NCBI GenBank assembly: GCA_017408535.1
Contig: JAFQUL010000180.1
Span: forward strand, 1-6,710
Source: Clostridia bacterium
GTDB lineage: Bacteria > Bacillota > Clostridia > Oscillospirales > CAG-272
Direction: 5' to 3'
DNA length: 6,710 bases
Part shown: positions 1 through 5,845 of the stretch, one piece after another
Numbering within the stretch: the stretch's first letter is position 1
Layout: every line of letters begins with the position of its first letter
Notes under the pieces: generated by a model
What the model saw: only the letters and a program-made list of their open reading frames with translations
Databases searched by the model: none
Told to the model about the DNA's origin: nothing
Translations under genes and position numbers: made by a program

Positions 1-1
1 A

Positions 2-865
2 GAGGAAATTAAACGTGTTAAAGGACTGGGATGTCTCAGAGATAAACGGTTTCCCGATGTGTTTAACGTCAGAGTTATAACCAGAAACGGAAAGCTCACA
101 ACAGCCGAGCACAGAGCAATTGCCGAGGCAGCCGACAGATTCGGCTCCGGCGAGGTTGCAATGACTTCCCGCCTGACTCTCGAAATACAGGGTGTATCCC
201 ACAGAAATCTCGAGGCACTTTTTGCTTTTCTTAAAGATAACGGACTCGAAAGCGGCGGAACAGGTCCCAAAGTACGTCCGATCGTATCATGTAAGGGTAC
301 TACTTGCCAGTACGGACTTATAGATACATTTTCTCTCAGTGAGAAAATACATTACACCTTTTATAAGGGTTATCACGATGTAGTTTTGCCGCACAAATTC
401 AAAATAGCTGTTGGAGGATGTCCCAACAACTGTGTAAAACCCGATCTTAACGATCTTGGTATTACGGGACAGAAGATCCCGTCTTTTGACGCCGAGAAAT
501 GCCGCGGCTGTAAGGTTTGCCAGATAGAAAAAAGCTGTCCCATGAAGGCAGTAACTCTCAGTGACGGCACGGCAGTAATTGATAAATCTATATGCAACAA
601 CTGCGGCAGATGCATAGGAAAATGTCCCTTCGGTGCTTTTGATGATTTTACTGTTGGATACAGAATAATGATCGGAGGAAGATGGGGCAAAAAGGTTGCC
701 CAGGGTCGTCCTATGAGTAAAATTTTCATGTCTGAGGATGAGGTACTCTCGGTGATCGAGAAGATAATTTTATTCTACCGCGATAACGGTATCTCCGGCG
801 AAAGATTTGCAGATACGATCTCAAGGATAGGCTTTGATAAGATTGAAGAAGCCGTTCTACAGTGA
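2..865 (+). CDS. Sulfite/nitrite reductase-family protein with siroheme-[4Fe-4S] motif and two ferredoxin clusters (5' end outside window)
   Basis: The reading frame is open from base 2, so the gene begins left of the window. The GTG at 59 is internal, because the residues before it (IKRVKGLGCLRDKR) belong to the same family. 287 residues are visible and probably only about ten are missing. In order there is a ferredoxin-like half-domain with the family motif TSRLTLEIQG (codons from 164), then the siroheme/[4Fe-4S] cysteines SCKGTTCQYG (290-307) and GGCPNNCVKPDLNDLG (cysteine codons 419 and 431). Two ferredoxin motifs follow: CRGCKVC-x5-CP (from 500) and CNNCGRCIGKCP (from about 595). Members resemble the AsrC branch of anaerobic sulfite reductases and carry six-electron reduction of sulfite or nitrite. 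The true substrate here is unknown. No signal peptide is visible in this portion, so it is probably cytoplasmic. Its TGA lies 1 nt before the next start, indicating an operon with the ABC transporter downstream. Confidence 0.88.
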   Translation, partial: EEIKRVKGLGCLRDKRFPDVFNVRVITRNGKLTTAEHRAIAEAADRFGSGEVAMTSRLTLEIQGVSHRNLEALFAFLKDNGLESGGTGPKVRPIVSCKGTTCQYGLIDTFSLSEKIHYTFYKGYHDVVLPHKFKIAVGGCPNNCVKPDLNDLGITGQKIPSFDAEKCRGCKVCQIEKSCPMKAVTLSDGTAVIDKSICNNCGRCIGKCPFGAFDDFTVGYRIMIGGRWGKKVAQGRPMSKIFMSEDEVLSVIEKIILFYRDNGISGERFADTISRIGFDKIEEAVLQ

Positions 866-866
866 A

Positions 867-1820
867 ATGAAAAACAAGTGTTCTCTCTTACTTGTTCTTA
901 TCTCTCTTGCATTTTTATTGATCTCATGCTCGCCGGCAAAGCAGTATCAAGCTGACGATCAGTATTACTATCAGTTTACCGACAGCACTGAAAAAACGGT
1001 AAAACTTAAGTCAAAGCCGGAAAAGGTAGCTATCCTTTTCTCGTCCTACGCACAAATGTGGACGGATGCAGGCGGTAAAATATCAGTTACAGTCGGTGAC
1101 AGTATCAAACGTGGCTTTGCCGATGAAGACACTGTTATTGTCGACACCGGCAGCGGTCATACGACCATAAATACCGAACTTCTTGTCGCATCGGAAGTTG
1201 ACCTGGTAATAGGCACGGCTGATTACGGAATTCAGTCAGAGGTATGCGGTTTTATTGACAGCCTAGGTATTCCCTCTGCACTTTTCAAGGTGGATTCCTT
1301 TGGAGATTACCTTGAGGTGTTTAAGATTTTTACCGATATATGCGGTACACCTATGCGCTATGAACAGCTGGGTACAGACATAAAACACAAAATAGACAGT
1401 CTCCTGAAAACAGCTTCTGAGAATCCGGACTTGTTTGACAGGAATATGCTATTCATCCGTGCAGGCAGCTCAGCCCGTTCCACAAAGGCAAAAAAGGCAG
1501 AAGATCACTTCGCCTGCGCAATGCTTGAGGAACTTGGGATGCACAATATTGCAGATTCAGCCCCCCTTCTTTATGACAGTCTGAGTCTGGAAGAGATCAT
1601 CAAAAGTGACCCGGAATATATCTTTATCTCAGTTATGGGCGATGAAGAAGCAACCAAAAGCTATGTAGACTCACTGTTTGAAAAGGACGGATGGAGCGAG
1701 CTGCACGCCGTAAAAGAAGGAAAGGTCGTTTTTCTTCCTAAAGAGCTTTTCCACTATAAACCCAATTCCTTATGGGCGGATGCATATGAATATCTCATTA
1801 AAATCATTTGTGCGGAGTAA
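867..1820 (+). CDS. ABC transporter substrate-binding lipoprotein, iron-siderophore/cobalamin class
   Basis: This is a 317-residue surface lipoprotein that would capture a metal chelate or corrinoid and pass it to the adjacent permease. The N-terminus is a lipoprotein signal: MKNK, a hydrophobic stretch, then the lipobox LISC with the lipidated cysteine at residue 21. Residues 37-57 carry the usual opening of the family (FTD, then VKLKSKPEKVAIL), followed by two lobes as in TroA/BtuF-like helical-backbone receptors. ATG 867 is chosen because it places the signal peptide at the start. A TTG at 834 in the same frame would add 11 residues before it. There is no good Shine-Dalgarno sequence. The start lies 1 nt after the upstream TGA, so translation probably depends on reinitiation. 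Ligand specificity cannot be read from the sequence: Fe-siderophore, haem, cobalamin and other chelates are all possible. Confidence 0.88.
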   Translation: MKNKCSLLLVLISLAFLLISCSPAKQYQADDQYYYQFTDSTEKTVKLKSKPEKVAILFSSYAQMWTDAGGKISVTVGDSIKRGFADEDTVIVDTGSGHTTINTELLVASEVDLVIGTADYGIQSEVCGFIDSLGIPSALFKVDSFGDYLEVFKIFTDICGTPMRYEQLGTDIKHKIDSLLKTASENPDLFDRNMLFIRAGSSARSTKAKKAEDHFACAMLEELGMHNIADSAPLLYDSLSLEEIIKSDPEYIFISVMGDEEATKSYVDSLFEKDGWSELHAVKEGKVVFLPKELFHYKPNSLWADAYEYLIKIICAE

Positions 1821-1829
1821 GATACATAA

Positions 1830-2837
1830 ATGTTCAGCTTAAAGAACGCAAAAGCAAGGATCACCGCATTATTTTTGTTATCTTTTATAATACTGCTCGC
1901 CGTGTTTGGGGCATCGGTATTTCTCGGAAGTGTTAACATTTCCCCGGGAGAAGTAATAAACGGACTTTTTGGGAAAGGTAACAGTGCTGTAATAGTACGC
2001 TCTTTGCGTGTTCCCAGAACACTAGGTGGAGTAATATGTGGGGGAGCACTTGCCGTATCCGGTCTACTGCTTCAAACAGTAACAGCGAACGATCTTTGTG
2101 CCCCCAATATAATTGGCATAAATTCCGGTGCAGGTTTTGCTGTCCTTGCACTTACCTGCTTTTTCCCCAAAGCACATTTTGCTCTGCCGTACTTGGCTTT
2201 CTTAGGTGCGGTCACTGCCGCTATGCTTGTGATAGGGATCTCATCCGGATATAAAAGCAGCTTTTCAAAAACCGGGGTCGTTCTTTCGGGAGTTGCAGTC
2301 AGCGCATTTTTCGGTGCGGGAATATCTTTTCTTTCCTTGCGGTTTCCCGATGCACTTCCCTCTTATACCGCATTTTCGGTAGGCGGACTCAGCGGAGTTT
2401 ATTTTGAAGATATACTGCCTGTCATCCTGCCCGTTATTATCCTGGTACTTATATCCTTTCTCATTTCGCCAAAGCTGAATCTTCTATATCTCGGGGATGA
2501 GTCAGCTATATCTTTGGGAGTAAACACAAAGCTGTTGCGCTTGGTCTCAATAATAATTGCCGCAGCCCTTTCTGCCATAGCGGTGTCTTTTGCGGGGCTG
2601 ATCGGATTCGTTGGACTTATAGTACCACACATTACACGAAGAATAGCAGGACACGATAACCGTATTCTGGTACCTCTGTCAGCTATAATCGGCGGTATTC
2701 TTGTTACACTTTCAGATATTCTGGGTAGAACAGCATTTCCCCCGGGAGAAATTCCCTGCGGTATATTTCTTTCCTCACTCGGTGCACCCTTTTTTCTGTT
2801 CCTGCTCATCAGACAAAAAGGAGGTATCGAGAAATGA
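1830..2837 (+). CDS. ABC transporter permease, FecCD/BtuC family
   Basis: This 335-residue integral membrane subunit has the length usual for FecCD/BtuC permeases, which form homodimers that import iron-siderophores, haem or cobalamin. About nine to ten hydrophobic segments are visible (for example near residues 11-33, 64-86, 116-139, 193-213, 238-262 and 281-299). Family motifs are clear: RVPRTLGG at 60-67, SGLLLQ at 77-82, GINSGAG at 96-102, GLIVPHITRR at 262-271 (the loop region that contacts the ATPase) and GEIPCGI near 306-312. The start at 1830 follows the previous stop by 9 nt. A GGAG at 1814-1817 lies inside the end of the upstream gene, about 12 nt away. Its stop overlaps the ATPase start as ATGA. 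There is one permease gene, so a homodimer is expected. Confidence 0.95.
   Translation: MFSLKNAKARITALFLLSFIILLAVFGASVFLGSVNISPGEVINGLFGKGNSAVIVRSLRVPRTLGGVICGGALAVSGLLLQTVTANDLCAPNIIGINSGAGFAVLALTCFFPKAHFALPYLAFLGAVTAAMLVIGISSGYKSSFSKTGVVLSGVAVSAFFGAGISFLSLRFPDALPSYTAFSVGGLSGVYFEDILPVILPVIILVLISFLISPKLNLLYLGDESAISLGVNTKLLRLVSIIIAAALSAIAVSFAGLIGFVGLIVPHITRRIAGHDNRILVPLSAIIGGILVTLSDILGRTAFPPGEIPCGIFLSSLGAPFFLFLLIRQKGGIEK
2818..2824 (+). promoter_or_regulatory. Shine-Dalgarno site of the ABC ATPase gene
   Basis: AAGGAGG lies within the last codons of the permease gene, 9 nt before ATG 2834. It supports that start and shows the ATPase can initiate on its own despite the ATGA overlap. Confidence 0.85.
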
Positions 2838-3601
2838 TCAAATGCAATTCTCTATGCTACTCTGTCAAAAAGAAGCATATTCTGTCTGACATTGATCTCA
2901 CAGCAAACAACGGCGAAATAACCGTCATTATCGGTCCCAACGGTAGCGGAAAGACTTCTTTGATGCGCTGTATTGCAGGTATTATAAGCAAGAAAGAATT
3001 TTCAAGCGGTAACATTCTTATAAACGGTAAAGATACCGCTGATTACAGTCAAGCGGAACGCGCCGCTGTGCTATCTTATATGCCCCAATCCCTCGCTGCG
3101 CCGCAAATTACCGTTTCTGAGCTCGTTTCATACGGCAGGAGTCCATATATCGGTTCATTCGGAATCCTGTCAGATAGGGACAAAAAAGCGGTTCTCAGTG
3201 CTATAGACCGAATGTCACTTACCGAATTTTCAGATACTCCCGTTTCGGTTTTGTCAGGCGGTGAAAAACAGCTTGCATATTTCGCAATGCTTCTGACGCA
3301 GAACACAGATAACTTACTGCTTGATGAACCCTCCTCAAGCCTTGATGAAAAGCATAAGGCAAAAATTTTTGATGAACTGTCAGAGCTGAAAAAAGAAGGG
3401 AAAGCAATTCTTCTTATTCTTCACGATATTACCGATGCCGTCAGTATTGCAGACTCGATCTCTGTGATTGACGGAGGCAGATCTGTATTCCACGGCAGTC
3501 CGGATCAGTTTATCTCTTCAAACATACCAAAAAACGTATTTGGAATTACTCCATACGAGTATAAAAGCGACGGAAAAAGTATGTACTTCTTCAGCCGTTG
3601 A
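2834..3601 (+). CDS. ABC transporter ATP-binding protein, FecE/BtuD type
   Basis: This 255-residue nucleotide-binding subunit powers the FecCD-type permease encoded directly upstream. All catalytic elements are present: Walker A GPNGSGKTS (34-42), Q-loop Gln85 in YMPQ, signature LSGGEKQ (140-146), Walker B LLLDEP (161-166), D-loop SLD (169-171) and the switch histidine His197 in LHDI. The segment after the Q-loop, ITVSELVSYGRSPYIG, is typical of the iron-chelate/cobalamin importer subfamily (compare V-x-x-GR-x-P-Y/H in FecE and FhuC). The ATG overlaps the permease stop by 4 nt (ATGA), which suggests coupled synthesis of the two subunits. The enzyme looks intact and of normal length. Confidence 0.95.
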   Translation: MIKCNSLCYSVKKKHILSDIDLTANNGEITVIIGPNGSGKTSLMRCIAGIISKKEFSSGNILINGKDTADYSQAERAAVLSYMPQSLAAPQITVSELVSYGRSPYIGSFGILSDRDKKAVLSAIDRMSLTEFSDTPVSVLSGGEKQLAYFAMLLTQNTDNLLLDEPSSSLDEKHKAKIFDELSELKKEGKAILLILHDITDAVSIADSISVIDGGRSVFHGSPDQFISSNIPKNVFGITPYEYKSDGKSMYFFSR

Positions 3602-3615
3602 TATAAAACAACCAC

Positions 3616-3622
3616 AAAGGAG
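3616..3622 (+). promoter_or_regulatory. Shine-Dalgarno site of the SGNH lipoprotein gene
   Basis: AAAGGAG lies 9 nt before ATG 3632 in a 30-nt intergenic gap. It fixes the start ahead of the lipoprotein signal peptide. No terminator or recognisable promoter is present in the gap, so the gene appears to be read from the operon. Confidence 0.8.
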
Positions 3623-3631
3623 AATCACTTT

Positions 3632-5407
3632 ATGAAAAAGGCCATTTTATTTATTTGCATGATGCTGTGCATTTGCTTCATTGCATCTTGCGCAGGAGCA
3701 GACACTCCTGACACGGGCAACGATATTACTGAGTCCTCTGATGAGTATCTGGTGCTTGACGGAGACAAAAGCGGTATCGTTCTGCTTCCCGATTACAAGG
3801 AATATGCCGGAGTTACCTCTCTTGGAAGCTCAACCGTTAAATCAATAACAGTCACCGCAGAAAAAGATGGTGTTATCAAGGTCGGTGCTTTTACCGACGT
3901 AAAAATGATACCGGGATTTATGCTGTCAAGTGCTGTACATATAAGAGACGTAAAGGAGTTTCCTGTTACAGCAGGTGAAAATAAAATAGAACTGGGACTT
4001 GAACTGCTGAAAAGCGAAACTCTCTATATCGGAGGAGACATTTCCCTTCTTTACTCCGACAATGGAGCTGTTTTCTCCGTTCTGAACGATAATGTTACCG
4101 GAGATATTGTAATCAGTGAAAAAAAGCTTAATTTTACAGCTGACGTCGAATACCACGGTGAGGAAAGATTGTTTAGCAGTGACTCCTGGGAAATGTCCGG
4201 CCTTTATATTTCTCAAAAGAAAGCCGTACCGGATGCTGAGCTGCCATGTATTTATTCAGATATAAATGTTTTTGCTGGTAAGAAGGTAACAGCTGTCAGA
4301 ATACCCGTAAAGAAGCTTGACAGTATCGATGAAACACATTTCGTTTCAATTTATAAGATCAAAAATACCGTTACATCTGATTTTGCCGAAAACTGCGTAG
4401 CAGAATATAAAATCGAGTTAAGTTACCCTAATCTCGGAGGTACAGAAATCAACTACTGGTATTACGCAGATGTTTCTCATCTCGATATCACAGTAGCAGA
4501 GGACGAGACTCTCGCATTCGGATCTCCCGATGACACAGTAAACTTTGCCGTTACAATAAACGGCCTTTATCCAGAGCAAAAATATATTAAGTCCTCGGGA
4601 GACGAATCCAAGGGATGTATGCTGTTCGATATTTATTACAGAACTGTAATAACAAAGGAAGAACATCTCGAGTACATCGAAAAGCTTAACGAGGAATGTA
4701 AGCGTGACGAAATTCTAAAGGAAGTCATTGGTGGTAAAACACTGTCCGTTCTCGGCGACAGCGTAAGTTCCTACATAGGGTATTCTAACGGAAATGCCGC
4801 AGATTTCTCCAACGACACGATACGCGAAAACGCAGATGAATACGACGGTGAAAAGCACCGCATATACTCCGCCGATCTTAACTGGTGGATGAAGGCAGTA
4901 AACGACACAAACATGAGACTTCTCGTAAACAATTCAAGCTCCGGCGACCATATACTTGGTGGCGGACAGACAAGATGCGAGCAGCTTCACGACAACACCG
5001 GTGACAATGCAGGCGAGAAGCCGGACATCATTGCAATTCTCCTGGGCTTTAATGATATTAACTGGGCAAAAAAAACACCTGAACAGTACCATGAAGGTTA
5101 CGAAAATATGTTAATTAAAATTAAAGAATGCTATCCCGATGCGGATATCTTCATGTGTACATACTATCAGTATAATTTCCGCGGTATAGTCGGAAACGCT
5201 GAACTGCTTACTCCGTACATAGAAAAGCTCAGAAGTCTTGCTGATGAATACGGCTGTACTGTTGTGGACCTTTTTAACGAATGTAGTGTAACCTGCGATG
5301 ACTATGCATTTTTTGCATCAGACGGAATCCACCCCAACGTTGAGGGTATGGTACAGATATCCGAAGTATTCAAAAACACTCTCTACAAAAAATACGCAAA
5401 CAACTAA
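3632..5407 (+). CDS. Surface lipoprotein with C-terminal SGNH/GDSL esterase domain
   Basis: This 591-residue protein starts with a lipoprotein signal (MKKAILF, hydrophobic core, lipobox IASC with Cys20), so it should be anchored outside the membrane. The C-terminal part from about residue 370 is an SGNH/GDSL hydrolase. Block I is LSVLGDSVSS with nucleophile Ser377, block II has Gly438 in SSSGDH, block III is GFND with Asn474, and block V is SDGIHP with Asp564 and His567. All four catalytic blocks are intact, so an active esterase or deacetylase is expected. Candidate substrates are O-acetyl or other acyl esters on polysaccharides or small ligands. Residues about 40-360 match nothing I recognise. 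They appear rich in beta strands, with a possible internal duplication (ETL-x-x-G at 129 and 292), and may be a binding module. It is the last gene of the operon, 30 nt after the ABC ATPase, which raises but does not prove a link to transport. Confidence 0.88.
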   Translation: MKKAILFICMMLCICFIASCAGADTPDTGNDITESSDEYLVLDGDKSGIVLLPDYKEYAGVTSLGSSTVKSITVTAEKDGVIKVGAFTDVKMIPGFMLSSAVHIRDVKEFPVTAGENKIELGLELLKSETLYIGGDISLLYSDNGAVFSVLNDNVTGDIVISEKKLNFTADVEYHGEERLFSSDSWEMSGLYISQKKAVPDAELPCIYSDINVFAGKKVTAVRIPVKKLDSIDETHFVSIYKIKNTVTSDFAENCVAEYKIELSYPNLGGTEINYWYYADVSHLDITVAEDETLAFGSPDDTVNFAVTINGLYPEQKYIKSSGDESKGCMLFDIYYRTVITKEEHLEYIEKLNEECKRDEILKEVIGGKTLSVLGDSVSSYIGYSNGNAADFSNDTIRENADEYDGEKHRIYSADLNWWMKAVNDTNMRLLVNNSSSGDHILGGGQTRCEQLHDNTGDNAGEKPDIIAILLGFNDINWAKKTPEQYHEGYENMLIKIKECYPDADIFMCTYYQYNFRGIVGNAELLTPYIEKLRSLADEYGCTVVDLFNECSVTCDDYAFFASDGIHPNVEGMVQISEVFKNTLYKKYANN

Positions 5408-5425
5408 GTACAATCATAAAAGATA

Positions 5426-5472
5426 AAAAGGTGACGGATAAAGGACTTAAGTTTCTTTATCCGTCACCTTTT
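5426..5472 (+). terminator. Intrinsic terminator of the plus-strand operon, possibly bidirectional
   Basis: A perfect 18-bp stem (5426-5443 with 5455-5472; core GGTGACGGATAAAG) encloses an 11-nt loop. On the plus strand the 3' arm ends TTTTGTTT, giving a U-rich tail. On the minus strand the stem is followed by TTTTTATCTTTT, so it could also stop transcription arriving from rpsU. It begins 18 nt after the stop codon of the SGNH gene. Confidence 0.9.
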
Positions 5473-5478
5473 GTTTAG

Positions 5479-5509
5479 AAAAAAAACAGCACCCCATCTA
5501 AGGTGCTGT
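5479..5509 (-). terminator. Intrinsic terminator of rpsU
   Basis: Read on the minus strand, ACAGCACC and GGTGCTGT form an 8-bp stem (5502-5509 with 5486-5493) around an 8-nt loop, followed by an unbroken run of eight T (5486-5479). It lies about 40 nt after the rpsU stop codon and only 6 nt from the opposing operon terminator. Confidence 0.92.
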
Positions 5510-5548
5510 AAAAAAACAATATTTTTTATTTTTGAAACCGCAACAAAA

Positions 5549-5725
5549 TTACTTATACTTGCGCTTTCTCGCAGCCTCAGACTTCTTCTTACGCTTTACG
5601 CTGGGCTTTTCATAATGCTCTCTCTTGCGAAGCTCGGTAAGGACACCGGATCTTGCGCACTGACGCTTAAAACGTCTAAGAGCACTGTCAAGAGTTTCAT
5701 TTTCCTTGACTTTGATTTCTGCCAT
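5549..5725 (-). CDS. rpsU: 30S ribosomal protein S21
   Basis: This 58-residue basic protein of the small ribosomal subunit sits near the anti-Shine-Dalgarno end of 16S rRNA and helps initiation. The sequence is canonical for Firmicutes: MAEIKVKENETLDSALRRFK at the start, then RSGVLTELRKREHYEKPSVK and a Lys/Arg-rich tail ending RKRKYK. The ATG at 5725 is chosen because it begins the conserved MAEIKV and has a strong Shine-Dalgarno sequence 7 nt upstream. A TTG nine codons earlier in the same frame is not conserved. The gene lies downstream of leuS on the same strand, 120 bp away, with its own promoter between them and its own terminator after it. It is convergent with the transporter operon. 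Confidence 0.97.
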   Translation of the reverse strand: MAEIKVKENETLDSALRRFKRQCARSGVLTELRKREHYEKPSVKRKKKSEAARKRKYK

Positions 5726-5732
5726 TCTGTAT

Positions 5733-5742
5733 CCCTCCCTCC
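5733..5742 (-). promoter_or_regulatory. Extended Shine-Dalgarno site of rpsU
   Basis: On the minus strand GGAGGGAGGG precedes ATG 5725 with 7 nt between. It offers two overlapping registers for pairing with the 3' end of 16S rRNA and is the strongest ribosome-binding site I noticed in the window. It decides the rpsU start. Confidence 0.85.
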
Positions 5743-5752
5743 GCTTGTGCAA

Positions 5753-5774
5753 CAGGAGACACGAAATCTCTCTG
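5753..5774 (-). other. Possible 5'-leader hairpin of the rpsU mRNA
   Basis: On the minus strand CAG-A-GAGA and UCUC-CUG can pair as 7 bp with one bulged A and a 7-nt loop. From the promoter position the transcript should start near 5771, so the hairpin would sit at or very near the RNA 5' end. If transcription starts at or below 5771, part of the outer CAG-CUG pairing would be lost. The stem is short, so this is tentative. Confidence 0.35.
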
Positions 5775-5777
5775 ATT

Positions 5778-5806
5778 ATTATATCTCAAATTATCATGAT
5801 TGTCAA
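5778..5806 (-). promoter_or_regulatory. rpsU: Consensus sigma-A promoter of rpsU
   Basis: On the minus strand TTGACA (5806-5801) and TATAAT (5783-5778) are separated by exactly 17 bp, so both hexamers and the spacing match the housekeeping consensus perfectly. The start of transcription is expected near 5771, giving a leader of about 45 nt before ATG 5725. An inverted repeat, AAATTATC/GATAATTT, brackets the -35 box. Confidence 0.9.
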
Positions 5807-5814
5807 GATAATTT
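5788..5814. repeat. Inverted repeat bracketing the rpsU -35 box
   Basis: AAATTATC (5788-5795) and GATAATTT (5807-5814) are perfect 8-bp inverted arms separated by 11 bp that include the -35 hexamer. The layout would suit an operator, but the region is very AT-rich and chance is a real alternative. No known regulator site is matched convincingly. Confidence 0.4.
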
Positions 5815-5845
5815 TGATTATTATAAAAACTTTTTTTGCAAATAA

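Larger units (their letters stand above)
5773..5825. repeat. 11-bp direct repeat in the leuS-rpsU gap
   Basis: TGATTATTATA occurs exactly at 5773-5783 and again at 5815-5825, a 42-bp offset. On the minus strand each copy reads TATAATAATCA. The copy nearer rpsU supplies the -10 box. The other has a TATAAT but no -35 hexamer at the proper distance, so it is probably not a promoter. Confidence 0.6.

Noticed and set aside
1..60. Cobalamin or other riboswitch controlling the transporter operon
   Set aside because: The window starts inside a coding region, so any leader of the operon is outside it. None is visible within the intergenic gaps.
59..61. GTG as the start of the reductase gene
   Set aside because: The frame stays open to the window edge and the upstream residues look like the family N-terminus, so the gene is simply cut by the window.
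373..729. 118-codon open frame on the minus strand inside the reductase gene
   Set aside because: It lies opposite the conserved siroheme and ferredoxin motifs and has no recognisable content.
834..836. TTG start for the substrate-binding protein
   Set aside because: It would put eleven polar and charged residues before the lipoprotein signal peptide and overlap the upstream gene. ATG 867 fits the signal peptide.
2399..2809. 136-codon open frame on the minus strand inside the permease gene
   Set aside because: Arg/Pro/Ser-rich translation with no domain, fully opposite a well-supported FecCD gene. It is a shadow frame.
3602..3631. Separate promoter for the SGNH lipoprotein gene
   Set aside because: The 30-nt gap has a ribosome site but no convincing -35/-10 pair and no terminator before it.
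5726..5752. TTG-initiated nine-codon extension of rpsU
   Set aside because: The conserved S21 sequence starts at MAEIKV, and the strong Shine-Dalgarno sequence lies inside the supposed extension.
5805..5830. Fur- or PerR-like box in the leuS-rpsU gap
   Set aside because: Half-sites resembling TGATAAT or TTATAAT occur, but no full palindrome fits and the region is very AT-rich.
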